NCBI RefSeq assembly: GCF_001540865.1
Contig: NC_033630.1
Coordinates: 1,707,147-1,771,146, forward strand
Length of the DNA stretch: 64,000 nucleotides
DNA from: Ananas comosus
Taxonomy: Eukaryota; Streptophyta; Magnoliopsida; Poales; Bromeliaceae
Direction of reading: 5' to 3'
Shown here piece after piece: positions 10,207-22,388 of the stretch. Made by a program: the position numbers and the translations under genes. A model generated the notes under the pieces. The model did not search any database. It saw nothing but the letters and a program-made list of their open reading frames with translations, and was not told where the DNA came from. Within the stretch, counting starts at the first letter, position 1, and every line of letters begins with the position of its first letter.

Positions 10207-13200
10207 ATGGCGGGGCTCCTCGCCCGCGCTCTCCGCTTCTTCTCCCGAGCCGCATCAGTGAAGGGGGTTACCTCCCGTCGCCTCGAGATTCGTGCTTTAC
10301 GGGGGCGTTGGGGGTGCTCTTTGTGGGCGCTAGTAGGAGGTGGTATCGGAAGGTGAGGCGGAGCCCACGGGTCAGGCCGCGAAGAACTAAGGAGAAGCCT
10401 TTGGAGCTCGACGTTGAGATCTGCATCGAAGAAGAGCTCCCAGAGGATCCGCAGCTTTTGGTAAATTTTTATTTCTCTTTTGGGGATAAAAACAAAATAT
10501 ATGGAAATCCCCTTCAACTATCGACCATTTTGATTTAAAATGGAGTAATAGTAGTGAATTATGTTAAATACTTAAATTCAACATTGCCATGAGCTATTAC
10601 TTGTTAATTACCAGTGAAATCCACACTCGCCGGAGCTGAAATGTAGTTAAAATAGTGAAATTTGGTGGAATTATTGATTAATTTAACATAGTTTACAATT
10701 TCCGCACAATTTCCTTCCACACTCCCTTGATCCTGTTGGATTTCTTCTTTTCTGTTCTTTGAATTCTGCAGCTTTCAAAGGAGTTTAAGCACATTTTATG
10801 TGCAATGGCATAAAAATTTCTAAAAATTTTAAAAGTCTATGTGAAAACAAATAGTTTCATTTGAAATATTTACAGAATAATTACGTAGACTTCTGTTTCT
10901 GATTGTAGTAAGTTCAATTTTATCCAAAACTAGACTTCTGTTTCTGATTGTAGTAAGTTCAATTTTATCCAAAAATTTTAAAAGTCTATGTGAAAACAAA
11001 TAGTTTCATTTGAAATATTTACAGAATAATTACGTAGACTTCTGTTTCTGATTGTAGTAAGTTCAATTTTATCCAAAACTAGATGATATTAATACAAGTA
11101 GTCTTTTTTTTTATCCCCCTGTATATACAAGTTTTCTTTTTCCTTATATATATATGATAAGCATATCATGCAACATATTGGCATTTCAAGAAGAAGTTTG
11201 TCTGATGCTCTTACCCGAACTTATGCTTCACATACTAGATTATTGTCTCGATGAACATCAAATTTACATGTATTTTTGGTGAAATTTATGCAGAGTATTG
11301 CAGAGACGCTGCAAATGGATGTTGCCAGGGCAATAAAAGTTGCATTTGATGATATAAAAGACTCCGAATATAAATTTAGAGACAAATGTATAGATGATGT
11401 TGATAAGTATGAGAAAGTTGAGTTGTCATTGCTTCTTTGTAATGACAAATTTATCCGAAAACTAAACAAAGAATGGAGGGACGAGGACCGAGCTACCGAT
11501 GTCCTTTCTATGTCACAACACGTCCCTGAACTTAACATGCCGACTGTAAGGCATATCTTTGATGTTTTGAGATAGCATAATATTTTGATATTTTATTTGC
11601 ATAATATGTCCACTTTTTTGTTCGCTTCTTTTGTAACTTTGTTCTGCAGCTATTATTAGGCGATATAGTGATCTCTGTTGAAACTGCTACACATCAAGCA
11701 GAGGAGAGAGGCCATGAACTTCTTGATGAGATAAGAATTCTCATGGTTGGTTCCTTGATCAGCTCTCTTTTTGTTTAATTGTTTCCCACTTTTTTCAAAA
11801 CATATACTGTATAATAACAAAATTTTGTTTTCTCATTTCTCTTCATGTATTGTCATTTGCGCTACTCTCTGTCTTTTGCCCCTACACTAGCTTTTACTGA
11901 ATGTTATGCAACTTTTTGCTCTCTCATTTTTCTTTCTTTGTGGGTTTGAGTACCTATTGCGGGAACTGAGTAGGGGTCCTAGTTCCCTTTCTCAAAAAAA
12001 GGGGGAAAAAAGGGTTTTTACATGTTGTTTGTGCATGTTTAATCAGGCCCATGGCCTATTGCATCTTCTGGGCTTCGATCATGAGATTGGTGGTGAGGCT
12101 GAATCTGAAATGAGAACGGCAGAAGAAAACATTTTGAGGAGTCTTGGGTGGAAAGGAAAGGGTCTAATTAATAGTGCACAGGATGCTGTTGCTGATGAAA
12201 GCCCTTCAGCAGAAAATTTTGCAGGTAAGATGTTGATAATGCAAACTTTATAACCACAGATTTCACTGTTACCCTCTCATTGTCTAGTTTGCGTCCTTTT
12301 TTTTTTTCAGCACACTCATAAGGTAAAATAATATATAAATTAGCATGGAATTTTGAACTTCTTGGCAGACATAACCAAAATGGCAAGGAAAGAAAGCTCT
12401 ATTGAATGTCACAAATCAAAACTCAGCTATATCTTTTGTGATTTGGATGGTGAGCTCAACTTGCTTCTCCCACTTTGTTTTCTAGTGTAATTTTGAGGTA
12501 AAATGTAATGGTTTCATGCCAATAAGGTATTCTGAACAGTAAAAATGAGATCACTACAAGAACAGTTGAAGATCTGATAGAAGCAGCTTCTAGGGGAGTA
12601 AAAATGGTCATTGTTACTGGAAAGGTGAGTTAAAACACCCTTCTTTATCCTCCATTGTTTGGGCCTTGACTTTTTATCCATATAAACCTGAAAGAAATTA
12701 AAATTTTTGTCCTTTGACTCTTGCTAATTAGTCAAAATTCAAATGGATGTGTTTTGCCTTCTCATCTCTTCAAGCATCGACTTGCAGACTCGATCAGGCA
12801 TTATAAGAGCTTTAGAGATAGTTGGTTTTGCAGAAAAAGTTGGTGTTGTATCTGAATCATCTCCAGGTGTCTTTCTACAGGTTCTGTTTTCTTTTTCTGC
12901 AGCTAATTTAGCTTGTCACAGTTTTCTTTTTTGCTTGAAAATTTGCTGTTGTATTATTATTATTATTTCTGTTGAACAAATCTGCGTTATTCAGGGATCA
13001 CTTGTTTATGGAAGAGAAGGCCAAGAGATATTCAAAGCAGAATTAGATCAAGATGTTTGTAGAAAGGTAAATTTTCAATTTTCCATTTGACAATGATTTT
13101 CAAATTTTATGCTACTGGAACTCACACATACACGTGTGTGCGCATGCATTCGCGTGCCTGCATGTTTGCACGCCTCCCGCCTCCGCCTCCGCCCACCCGC

Positions 13201-14931
13201 ACATGGAATAAGATGCATAAGTGCTATGAAGATGATCAAACTGTAATGTTATTTTTTACATTTGGAATTTGGAATGCAGGCATGTTTGTACTCTTTGGAG
13301 CATGAGGTTCCTTTAGTAGCGTTCTGTGGGGAACATTGTTTAGCCTTGTTCGAACATCCTTTAATTGAATCACTACATACTATACATCACGAACCAAAGG
13401 TACCAACTATGATGTGATGTGAAAATCTTTTTAGACACATATTTTTAAGTAAAATATCGCGTGAACTAATGATATTTTTCCATGCAGGCAGAGATCATGC
13501 CTTCGGTTGAGCACATTTTGGCATATTCTAGTATACAGGTGAATCATTTATTATACCTGGTACAAGTTTAATGAATCTCTAGTGAATGATGGTATGCCTT
13601 GAGGGAAAAGTATCAATTAGAATCTGCAAAAAAACTACATATGCAAACATAAGATAACAAGGGAAGTAGCAGATCATACCCAATCCTTAACATATTGAAT
13701 GAAGGTAGAAGATTAAACTATTCTTCATTATTCACAAACTAAAACTTAGGAGAGACTGCTCATGCCAGTTAAGCCACTTAATTGAGCCAGCTCACTCATA
13801 TGCAAACTGCAAGGGGAAGTCCCAGACAGCTGGATAAAGTGACGCCATCCAATTGCACATATTAATTTCATGTACATGAAAATAAGACGCATGAATGTAG
13901 CAATCAAGATTTGCTGGCTGCACAGCATTTATTGTAGTGGATCTTTGTGTAGGAATTAATGGAACAAAAGCAATAAAAGAGTGGCCAACTTCAATATTTT
14001 TTTTTTTGACGTCTATATACATATGATGTTTGGGATTATGATGTTGAGATAAATACATGAATATACTAATGACCATCTTTACTTCTGCAGAAGCTAATTT
14101 TTCTTTATACTGCTGATGGGGTGTTCTCTGTTCTGCATCCCTACTGGTCAGAGGCATTAAAGGGACGAGCTTGTATTGTCCAGGAAATGCCAGATATGCT
14201 TGAAATTGTTCCTCCCGGTATTTCCAAGGGCAGTGGTGCAAAGTTGCTGTTGGATCACCTTGGAATTACGGAAAAAGAGGTGATGAATACCATTTTCAGT
14301 ATTTGGGCTTGTTGTTATTTATATTCCATTTGTATCAGATTTTTCTGTGTATAAGAGTGACGCTTTCTTTGCATTTAGTTGTCATTATGCAAATTGCAAG
14401 GCCTTCGAGCCAAATGGTCAAGGAGATTGACCTAATTAGTTGCAAAACTGTGACCCTAATGCATTGCCAGAATCTATGCAAAATTGATGTGTGCTATTTC
14501 ACATTGCAATTAGTCTGGCATTTACACATATTGTGATTCAAATGCTTGGTCTACATCAGCTTCCGAAATAGTTTTTCTACTCCAAAAAGCACTGGTTAAA
14601 GTTTTAGCAAACAAACAATATGGAGTTTTTGCTACAGTAGGAGGCTAAGCAAAGCTTTGAACTCCGAAGCAAAAGCTCCAATTTGAATTTCTAAAAGCAG
14701 GAAGCTGAGGAGCAGTGCTTTCCTGAAGAACTTAACAAGCTTCCGCAGAAGTTCTGCCAAGCCAAAGCTTCTTGACGGTGTCATTTTTTAGCTAATCTGG
14801 CCTACGATCGGCATTTGTCTTTCAACACTTCCAGAGGAATTTGATCATTTGCTCGTATTGCTTTTAAAATGACAAAGCTTACCTTCTTTTCAAACTATAA
14901 ATAGGTTGTGGCTATCCAACAAGGGGAATGA
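10207..14931 (+). CDS. YbeY endoribonuclease fused to Cof-type HAD hydrolase; ends out of frame
   Basis: Homologue of the plant plastid YbeY/HAD fusion (Arabidopsis At2g25870 type), which processes chloroplast rRNA. Exons: 10207-10460, 11294-11545, 11650-11745, 12047-12224, 12369-12449, 12527-12624, 12788-12880, 12995-13066, 13280-13399, 13488-13538, 14091-14279, 14905-14931; phases are consistent from exon 2 on. The YbeY domain carries the zinc motif HGLLHLLGFDHE (exon 4), preceded by LNKEWRDEDRATDVLSM. The HAD part has motif I FCDLDG (exons 5/6), motif II VTGK, and the Lys region ISKGSGAKLLLDHLGI (exon 11). Two defects stand out. The only good ATG (10207, MAGLLARALRFFSRAAS, transit-like) is in another frame than the conserved LELDVEICIEEELPEDPQ of the same exon. 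The last exon reads VVAIQQGE-stop, where the family has the GDGxND motif. Exons 2-11 are intact. It is either a decaying copy or contains sequence errors. Confidence 0.8.
10822..11083 (+). repeat. Tandem duplication inside intron 1 of the YbeY-HAD gene
   Basis: A 149-bp unit starting AAAAATTTTAAAAGTCTATG at 10822 recurs at 10971. Inside it a shorter block of about 44 bp (TAGACTTCTGTTTCTGATTG...) appears three times, near 10886, 10931 and 11035. The copies are nearly identical, so the event is recent. Confidence 0.9.
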
Positions 14932-15075
14932 TGTTGGGTTGCTCGATATTCAAGGACTTGGCAGTAGGAAGTGTTGCAGTCGAGGCTAAAGCTGCTGATA
15001 ATACAATCAGAGGCACCAAGAACAACCAGAGGCATTTGCGAGGCTGCATACCGAAGCTTTACGACATGGATCTGA
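14905..15075 (+). pseudogene. Decayed last exon (HAD motif IV and C-terminus)
   Basis: The acceptor aaatag at 14904 is followed by GTTGTGGCTATC (VVAI), the usual lead-in to GDGENDxxM. GD is replaced by QQ, and a stop follows at 14929. Family-like pieces then appear in other frames: NDVGLLDIQGLG in frame 2 (from 14927), GSVAVEAKAADNTIRGT in frame 3 (from 14967), and EAAYRSF (like AEAIYRYAF) back in frame 1 (from 15040) with a stop at 15073-15075. So at least three indels have broken this exon. Confidence 0.65.
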
Positions 15076-15638
15076 GCTTGCTTATGCTACTTACCCCTCT
15101 GTTTCATATATTGTTGTTGGTATTGTCAGAGGATACTGCCTCGTATTTGGCTGTGTATTATTCCTTTCTCTTCAAAGTAAGGCCTTTTCTTTTTCTTTTT
15201 GGATTATGGATCCAAAATGTAAATCTGAGAATTAGATTGTAAATTTCAATCATCGAAAGGGCCCTTTGCATTCACTTATTACAGGGTGTTCTTGGTTTTT
15301 TTTTTTTGATTAAACAGGGGTATACCCTATTTGAGAAGAAGAGGTACAGAGTCGAGAAAGGCAAAAAAGGAACTATGATTGTATAATTTAGTATGCACAG
15401 CCACTATGATTGTAAAGCAACTTGTTGATTAGAAACTTAAGATGGTAATTCTCCTACTTCGTTTTGCTAAGTAGAAAAAGAAAATGAATATAAACCTAGG
15501 AGCAAAATGAATCTTTAGTGGGGTGCATTATATTAATAATCCTCTCATAAATAATTACATGACAAATTTGTGCTGCCTCATATTTCTCCCCAAGAGGATA
15601 AAAGATTCATCAAGAAACCAAGCTAGAGCTGCTACACA

Positions 15639-16318
15639 TCACAAGTGCTTATGAACTGAGATGGCATGTGTTCTGCTGCTGTACAAAAGCCCATTGCTGC
15701 TGCTTCTTTTTGAAAGCACAGAAGCACATGAAACCCTAGAGGGTTTCTTGGATATGGTCCTGCTATGAGGCCCGGGCGCGAAACTCGGCTTTTTTTGCGC
15801 ATCTAATCCTCCTGCATAACTCTTGCATGTCTTCATCCTCTTCCTGTAAGGGTTCTCTTTTTTCGCGAGATCTTCTATGCATCTCACATTGGATAAACAC
15901 GAAAAGGATTGAGACTTCCCTTTATAGTACTTGGATAACCCTTTCCTGCAAAGATCCAACAATTAGTTAAACTACAGGAGATTAATTATGCGTAATTCGC
16001 CAATCTAATATATATTTGTCGACATCTTTTTTTTTCTGCATGACAACATGTAATGAAAAATCAAAAATAAACTAAACACCTGATAGGGAGATCTTCCATG
16101 AGAGAGGATAGTTCATAAAGGGGCCCATTCTCATCAATTTGTGACGTGTTCAATTTGGGCGCCGGCGAAGTTGCATCGTCGGTGAGATCCGACGTCGACG
16201 AGGAGACCGATTCGTCCGAGCCGCCATAAAAGGATGATTCCTCCAAGCACTCGTCGGCGTCTTCGATTCGAGGCAATGAGAAGACCCCATAGAACAGTTG
16301 GTTGAGACCTTCGCCCAT
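15639..16318 (-). CDS. OXIDATIVE STRESS 3 (OXS3)-like protein
   Basis: Two exons, 16080-16318 and 15639-15945, joined AG|G, giving 181 aa. The ATG at 16318 starts MGEGLNQLFYGVF. An acidic, Ser-rich N-terminus (EDADECLEESSFYGGSDESV) is followed by the family signature spread over the junction: GPLYELSSLMEDLPIR, KGLSKYYKGKSQSFSCLSNV, then EDLAKKENPYRKRMK. This is the conserved domain of the OXS3 family (Arabidopsis OXS3 and OXS3-like), small nuclear proteins linked to heavy-metal and oxidative-stress tolerance. The basic Ser-rich tail (KKPSRVSCASVLSKRSSS) is typical of the family. The donor ggtgtt at 16079 and acceptor ttgcag at 15946 are canonical. No membrane segment or signal peptide. Confidence 0.85.
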
Positions 16319-16499
16319 TTTTTCTCTTTCTTTTTTTTCCGATCCCCCTTCAATTTGGGACCTCAATATAGATTATGAAGGCCCCCTTAGTGCAAATTTT
16401 TTGGCTAGGAGGAAATGGAAAGGCCCCTCCCTCCTCTTCTTAATCACAACTCAACTAGCTTTTGGAATGGGAGGTATGTGTGTATTTATATATGCATGA

Positions 16500-17860
16500 G
16501 AGGGATAGGATAAGGTTTCAAAGTAGATGCTAAGGGGAACATTTCCGTGGGCAGTTGGGTTCCTAATAACTTTGATCATGGACCCAGGAATACGGTGGGC
16601 ATGGAAATGCATGGTAGATTGATACTTTTTGCTTCTGCTGCTATCAAGTAGTGTACCTTTTCCTAAGAATATGACTCACACGTGGCAAACTATTATATGG
16701 GCACCATGTGGATGAGCTTGGCCTATAGATAAGAGTTTTTTTTTTTTTTTTTTTTTCCTATTTCTTTTATAGCTTTCTTCTTATTTTGAAAGGAAACATA
16801 AAATCATAACTCTTTCTTAAATGGCATTTTTGCATAAACTGCAACGTTAGCTCTGCATTAGATCTAATTTCTAAAGTTAATTTTTTAAAATGTTTGCAAA
16901 TTTGTGCAAGTACCGATGGAGGAGCGCATGGTGATGCGAAACAAATTAAGGAGATTTTAAGGGGAGTAAGTGTTTGGTTTAATTAGAATTTAGTTATAGT
17001 ACACTTTATTTACATGTCTGTTATCGATTTAAGATCCGGTATTATCGCCTGTCATAATATTATGAATATTATTATTATTATTATTATTATAGTTATGGGA
17101 GGGAATTGATTGAGTGTTATGACCCGGCTCCACCAAGGGTACTATGAAAGGAGTGTGAACGGAGATGGGATAAGACCCATTTTTTTGCTCTCATCCGAAT
17201 CCGACTCACATACCTTTCCCTCCAATTAATACCCTTTTCCTAGTCTAATATCTAATATATAATATATTGTTGTTGATTTATTTCTATTTATTATGAGAAG
17301 GGATGAAAGAATCAAGGGGCGAGTCCTTTGTGTGGCCTTGTTTTGATGGATGTTTATGATACTAAAAAGTTATTTTAATTATGGATCAGATCAGATGCAA
17401 TAAATTCTATCAAATTAAATTATAAATAGTGAACAAATATAATAAATAGTGGTCAAATTCGATTTTGTTAATATCATCGTCTCAAATTTGGATAATGATA
17501 GATTATATTTTCTTTCTCTCGGATCCTTGCTTGATGGTTTCAACATGAATTTGGTGTGTAAATGGTTTTAACATTAAGATCCTATGATCTTTAATTAACT
17601 AAATTAGAGAGCTCGAATAATTACCAATCATGAATTGTAGAACCATAGAAGGACCTTATCAGTAAATAAATAAAGGTGATTATGGTGAGAAATGTGGGAG
17701 AGAAGAAAAATTGGAAAGAAATTAAAAAAGAAGAGAGATTGAGAGGGATAGTAAGAAAAAAAATTAGCCATTCATTAATTTTGACGAATAATTAAGAACT
17801 TAGAGGCAAAAAAGCACAGTAACCTTACTCTCTCTCTCTATATATATATATAGAACTAAG
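16500..17860. other. Gene-free spacer (OXS3-like upstream side)
   Basis: AT-rich sequence with a T-run (16,737-16,756) and an ATT microsatellite (near 17,067-17,090). I see no coding region. The first few hundred bases should hold the OXS3-like promoter, but no element is distinctive enough to call. Confidence 0.4.
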
Positions 17861-18075
17861 CTAGAATACTATTAATAGCATTAAGTCATTGGTGTTAATA
17901 GATTTTCGGCCCGTGGATGAAGGGACGTGCTGTTAGGATGATAGTGGTCTTCTAGAATTGAGTAAATGGTTGGTTGAATAGTATACTCTAACGGATGAAA
18001 ATGATAAACAGAGTAGATTTAATGGCAAAAATTTTGATAGCACCACTACTTGGTGCTATTGATAGTATAGTAATC
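17861..18075. mobile_element. Short MITE-like repeat, family B copy 1
   Basis: Ends ATACTATTAATAGCA and TGCTATTGATAGTAT are inverted. The body contains CCGTGGATGAAGGGACGTGC and GATAGTGGTCTTCTAGAATT. A diverged relative at about 58,858-59,075 shares the order (GTGGATGAAG... with GGATGAAGCTTAATTTATAG, ATAATAGTGGTTCCCTGAGA, GATCTAATAGTGAAAA). Confidence 0.55.
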
Positions 18076-18244
18076 GGACTCTATAAATATATATATTCTT
18101 TAGTTAAATAACACTAGAAAACTAATAAAACTCAAATAACCACAAAATAATATTTTCATATTTTTATAATCTACATAACATGGGAGAAAGTTAAATACCG
18201 CGAGAACCCTAATAAAACTTAAAGCTAAAAAAAAATCTTTATGC

Positions 18245-18390
18245 CGACCGTCCTTAAAACAAGTGGTAAAGGGTTTGATGGTTGATACCTAAGGTTTCAA
18301 GTTCTTGATTCACATTTTCAACTAAATTTATTTTAAATAAAATAAACGAAATGGTAGCGTGTTACCTATCTCTCTCAAAAAAATAAAAAA
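18245..18390 (+). mobile_element. tRNA-derived SINE, plus-strand copy
   Basis: Starts near CGACCGTCC, then an A-box-like AAGTGGTAAAGGGTTTGATG, a B-box-like GTTTCAAGTTCTTGATTC, the body AACTAAATTTATTTTAAATA, the 3' block AACGAAATGGTAGCGTGTTA and a CTCTCTCAAAAAAATAAAAA tail. Imperfect flanking repeats (ATCTTTATGC before, GCCTTATGC after) may be the target duplication. Confidence 0.65.
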
Positions 18391-18399
18391 GCCTTATGC

Positions 18400-20517
18400 T
18401 CTACTATTCATAATTAATACAAAATAATAATTATTTTTTAAAAAATATAAATTTATTGTGCTTTTATTATACTTCCATATTCAACAAATAGTGCTATACA
18501 TTGTTGCTTTCGCAAAATAAATTATTGCTGGATCGAATTTAATTAGGTGGGTTCGCAACGAGATTTAGGATGATCCACAAATTATTTGATCACTTTATCT
18601 ACATGGGAAGCATCATCAACCCAATCCTAAAATTTAGAGCGAACTGTAACAAAAGAACACATGGCCTTGTCAAAACTAAAACGCAATTCCATCCCAAACT
18701 CTTTTTTTTTTGGGGGGGTTAAATGTTGACACCTTTTTCTTAACTCCAAAAGGTTTTTAGAAGAAGAAAAGGAAAAAAGTTTTTTTTTTTTTTTTAAAAA
18801 AGAAAAAATTTAGGATGGTGACACCACATGTAGTAAATTATGTGGGCTAATCCCTTCATGATAAGTGTTGGGAATGTTGAGTTTGATCCTTGCCCACTTC
18901 TTCAATTCCCCTATGTGGGCCCCACCCCCCCTAAGATGGTCAGGCCGAAGGGTGGGTCGCATGAGTGTTGCATAGACCATGGTCTATAGACTATACTCCA
19001 AAAGGAAAAACTTTACGCTGCTCAACTATTGTCTCAGTACAAAATTAATATGTCAGCAAATTTATATAACAATTTCAGAGTATGCGCATGCGTCAATTAA
19101 AATCCTCAATAATATTGCTTATAGCAGCAACATATAACGGTGACAATATAGAGAACTTTTAGCAGTACTCTATTAAACTATTAATCTGATTGAAATGGAT
19201 TTCAAAATAACACATCTATTTACATGGATAGTGAATATAAAAAGCATATAAAATTGACAGATAAGGAACAAGGTGGCGATCGCACCTATTGAAATCTAAT
19301 GGAGGAATTCAATATAGAACCTTCTGAATTAACATAAATTATGATTTTGCAAATTTGAACCTAAAGATTCCAAAAGATAATTAACGAAAACTGTTGAATG
19401 TAACTGTTACTAGTAATTGAGGTCCAAGTCCAAAAAAATATGACTTTTCAGATGTAAACTATAAACTATTTGGAAGTTATAGATTGCGCTATTTATATTT
19501 GGATTTTAAGACACTGTTGAATTTGAGTTTTGATGACCCTCTGGTGTATATAGGCCAGGGTCCATGCAACAATTCTTTCTCTAGAGAAAGAATAGAGCAG
19601 GGGAAGAGGATAAGATGGGGGGAATTAACGGTGCGAGATGCTGCGGAGGTCTTAATCTTTGCTTTTCTTGGATTGGTAATCTGAACGTTCCAGAGTAAAC
19701 TATGATTTGACATGTCCCCAAAAACAGGAAAAAAAGAAAAAAAAAAAAAAAAGAAAAAGAAAAACCTTATCTACACACGCGCACGCACGGGAATCAGAGT
19801 TTCGGGTGGGTCCCACTTTTCCATTTGGGCCCACTGCTTAGGAGCCAATGAATTTTGAGTTTCCACAGAGAATTCCATTTTAAAAAAAAAGTTGATTTTT
19901 TTTTTGTTCATATGTTATGATTGGTTTTTAGAAAAATAAAAATACTTTTGAAATAGTGGAATTACCAGGTTAAGTCATTAGCGAACAAAATTGCTAAATT
20001 TTAACGAAATAGCTAATTTATCTTGTGAGATGAAATTAAAAAAATAAAAATAAAACTTATCGCCACTAACTAGAGCAGTTGATAGATATTTTTTGAATTG
20101 TTGCTAGCATTTCAGAGTCCAACATAACATATGAACATATGGGCTCAGCCCATTAAAAATAATAATGATAAAGAAATTCTCAAGATACACAACATTTGTC
20201 ATTTCCGCTTTACTATTTTAGGCAGTTAATTCCAAATTCTTATGTATCCTACTACTTTTTTTCTCAATCCCTGCATTGTTCTTCATATTTCTTTACTTAC
20301 TTTCCTCTTCCTTTTCTCCTACTTTTCTTTCCTTCTTTCTTGCTTCATCGATGTTTCTCTAGCATACAAGTATGAACTGCTACAAAATATTGGCCACGTA
20401 AACTTCGATAGGCAGGTAATGATCACCGGAGTGAAAATGCGAATGAGTATGGCTCATTTGCTGCTATGCTATCTGATGAATAGTTATATCTGGAAAGTAT
20501 AAACCAGGATAAGGGCT
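18400..20517. other. Gene-free spacer
   Basis: AT-rich spacer with homopolymer runs (18,779-18,795; 19,737-19,752). A short moderately GC region at about 19,540-19,690 has no recognisable product. Nothing coding can be supported between the OXS3-like gene and the MAPKK. Confidence 0.4.
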
Positions 20518-22329
20518 TCAGCGTATAATTTCACGAATTACGACCACATAAAATTTGCGTAAACCATGGAGTTGGAACTCACCAGAAGCTCGAAAGGCTA
20601 TGTTACATTTACGGTCCCCTGTATTATTCTGCAAAAGCATCATATACGTTTCCACGTCAGTGTCGAGAGAGAGAGAGATAGAGAGAAAACGATGGTGATG
20701 AAAGAATAAAAGGCAAGCTGTGATTACCGGAGATTGTAGGTCGCTGACAAGACTTTGAAGATCGATGCTTTCTTCATTGTACTTTTCGATGAACGGATGG
20801 CCCTGGAAATGAGAGAAAAAGATAAATCATAACTAGCCTCGTAAAATTTGGCAGAAAACACTTCTGTTTTAGAGAAGTGACGCTAACCAGAAGTTGCAAA
20901 GATGACATTCTTCTCTTTGGATCCTTTTGTAGGCTGCAAAAACATGAATAAACTTACTATTTTAAGTAACTACCGATGGCTATTTCACTTTCTGCAATGC
21001 ACATATGCACCTGAAGTAAAAGGAAATGATATGATTTGCTTCTTTTAGAACTTTTCACATACCAGGATGATATAAATGAGCGGAATTCGGGCGAGAATTC
21101 ATCAGTTGCAGAAGGCGGCGGTTGATTGACGATAGTTTCAAGCAGTTCGTAGATGTTAGACCAACCTTCTTCCTCGGAAGGTACATAGGGAAAGCGGCCA
21201 ATGGCGCACTCAAGTATAACCAAGCCTAGACTCCATATATCACTTTTATAACCGTATTTTGCATTACTGATGCGCTCAGGCTGGCATGATGAACAACAGT
21301 CGTCAGAAACTATTTTGCAAGAAAAGAAAAGCGAACAATCTTTTTCAATCAAATGGCAGGACATCATACCGACATGTAATTGCACGTTCCTGTGACAGTA
21401 ATTCGCTCTTCTTTAGATCTCGCAAGCATTGCGCTCACACCAAAGTCCGCTATCTTCACTTCGCCTCTCTTATTAACCAACAGATTGGATGGTTTTATAT
21501 CCCTATGAATTATGCGCCTTTCGTTGTGGAGATAGACGAGTCCTCTCAACACCTGCATTAGACCAAAAAGAAAAAGAGGTTATGTTTAGCTGCAGTATGT
21601 GAAGTATCTATCATATTCAGGTATTATGGGAGCACTTACCTGCTTGCAAATAATAGACAATTCTGGCTCATTTATTTTGCGGAGTTGTTTAAGTATACAT
21701 GAAAGAGATCCGCGATCCATGTACTCTAAAACAAGAGAGATAATACCGTCGTGGTAAAAGGATTGGTACCAAGACACGATGTAAGGGCACTTCGCTGTTT
21801 GATTTATTCTCAGCTCCTGCACTATTTGTTTACGAACTTTCTCGTCAAAATTCAGATGGATCCCCTGCAAGAAACATATATTGTATTTACTGAAGAACAA
21901 AATATTTCTTCTGAAAATATGAAGTACTATTTAGAGTAGTTGATAATGCAGTTTACCTTTACAGCGAATAATGCTCCGGTATCTTTGCGACGAGCAAGTT
22001 TAACAGCTGCTCCACTTCCGTGTCCGATGATTTTGACAGTCTCAAGGTCTTCCAAACAGAACTGCAAGTCCAATCCTTTAACATCCATCGGCTACACTTC
22101 CATATGGCAAGAGAAAACACAAGCGTCGCCAAATTTAGAATATGAGGAAATGCAAAGAACTAAAGGAACTAGGGTTGGCAATCCAGCTAGCTGTTCACAA
22201 GTCAACTCATGTTCAACTCGAAAGGAGTTTGAGATCGATCGCTCATTTAATAAACGAGCTAAATATGAACTGAATTTTTCAGCTCGAAATCTTAACTAGC
22301 CGAACACTAGCTCGTGTTCGGTTCGCAGC

Positions 22330-22388
<59 letters not shown>

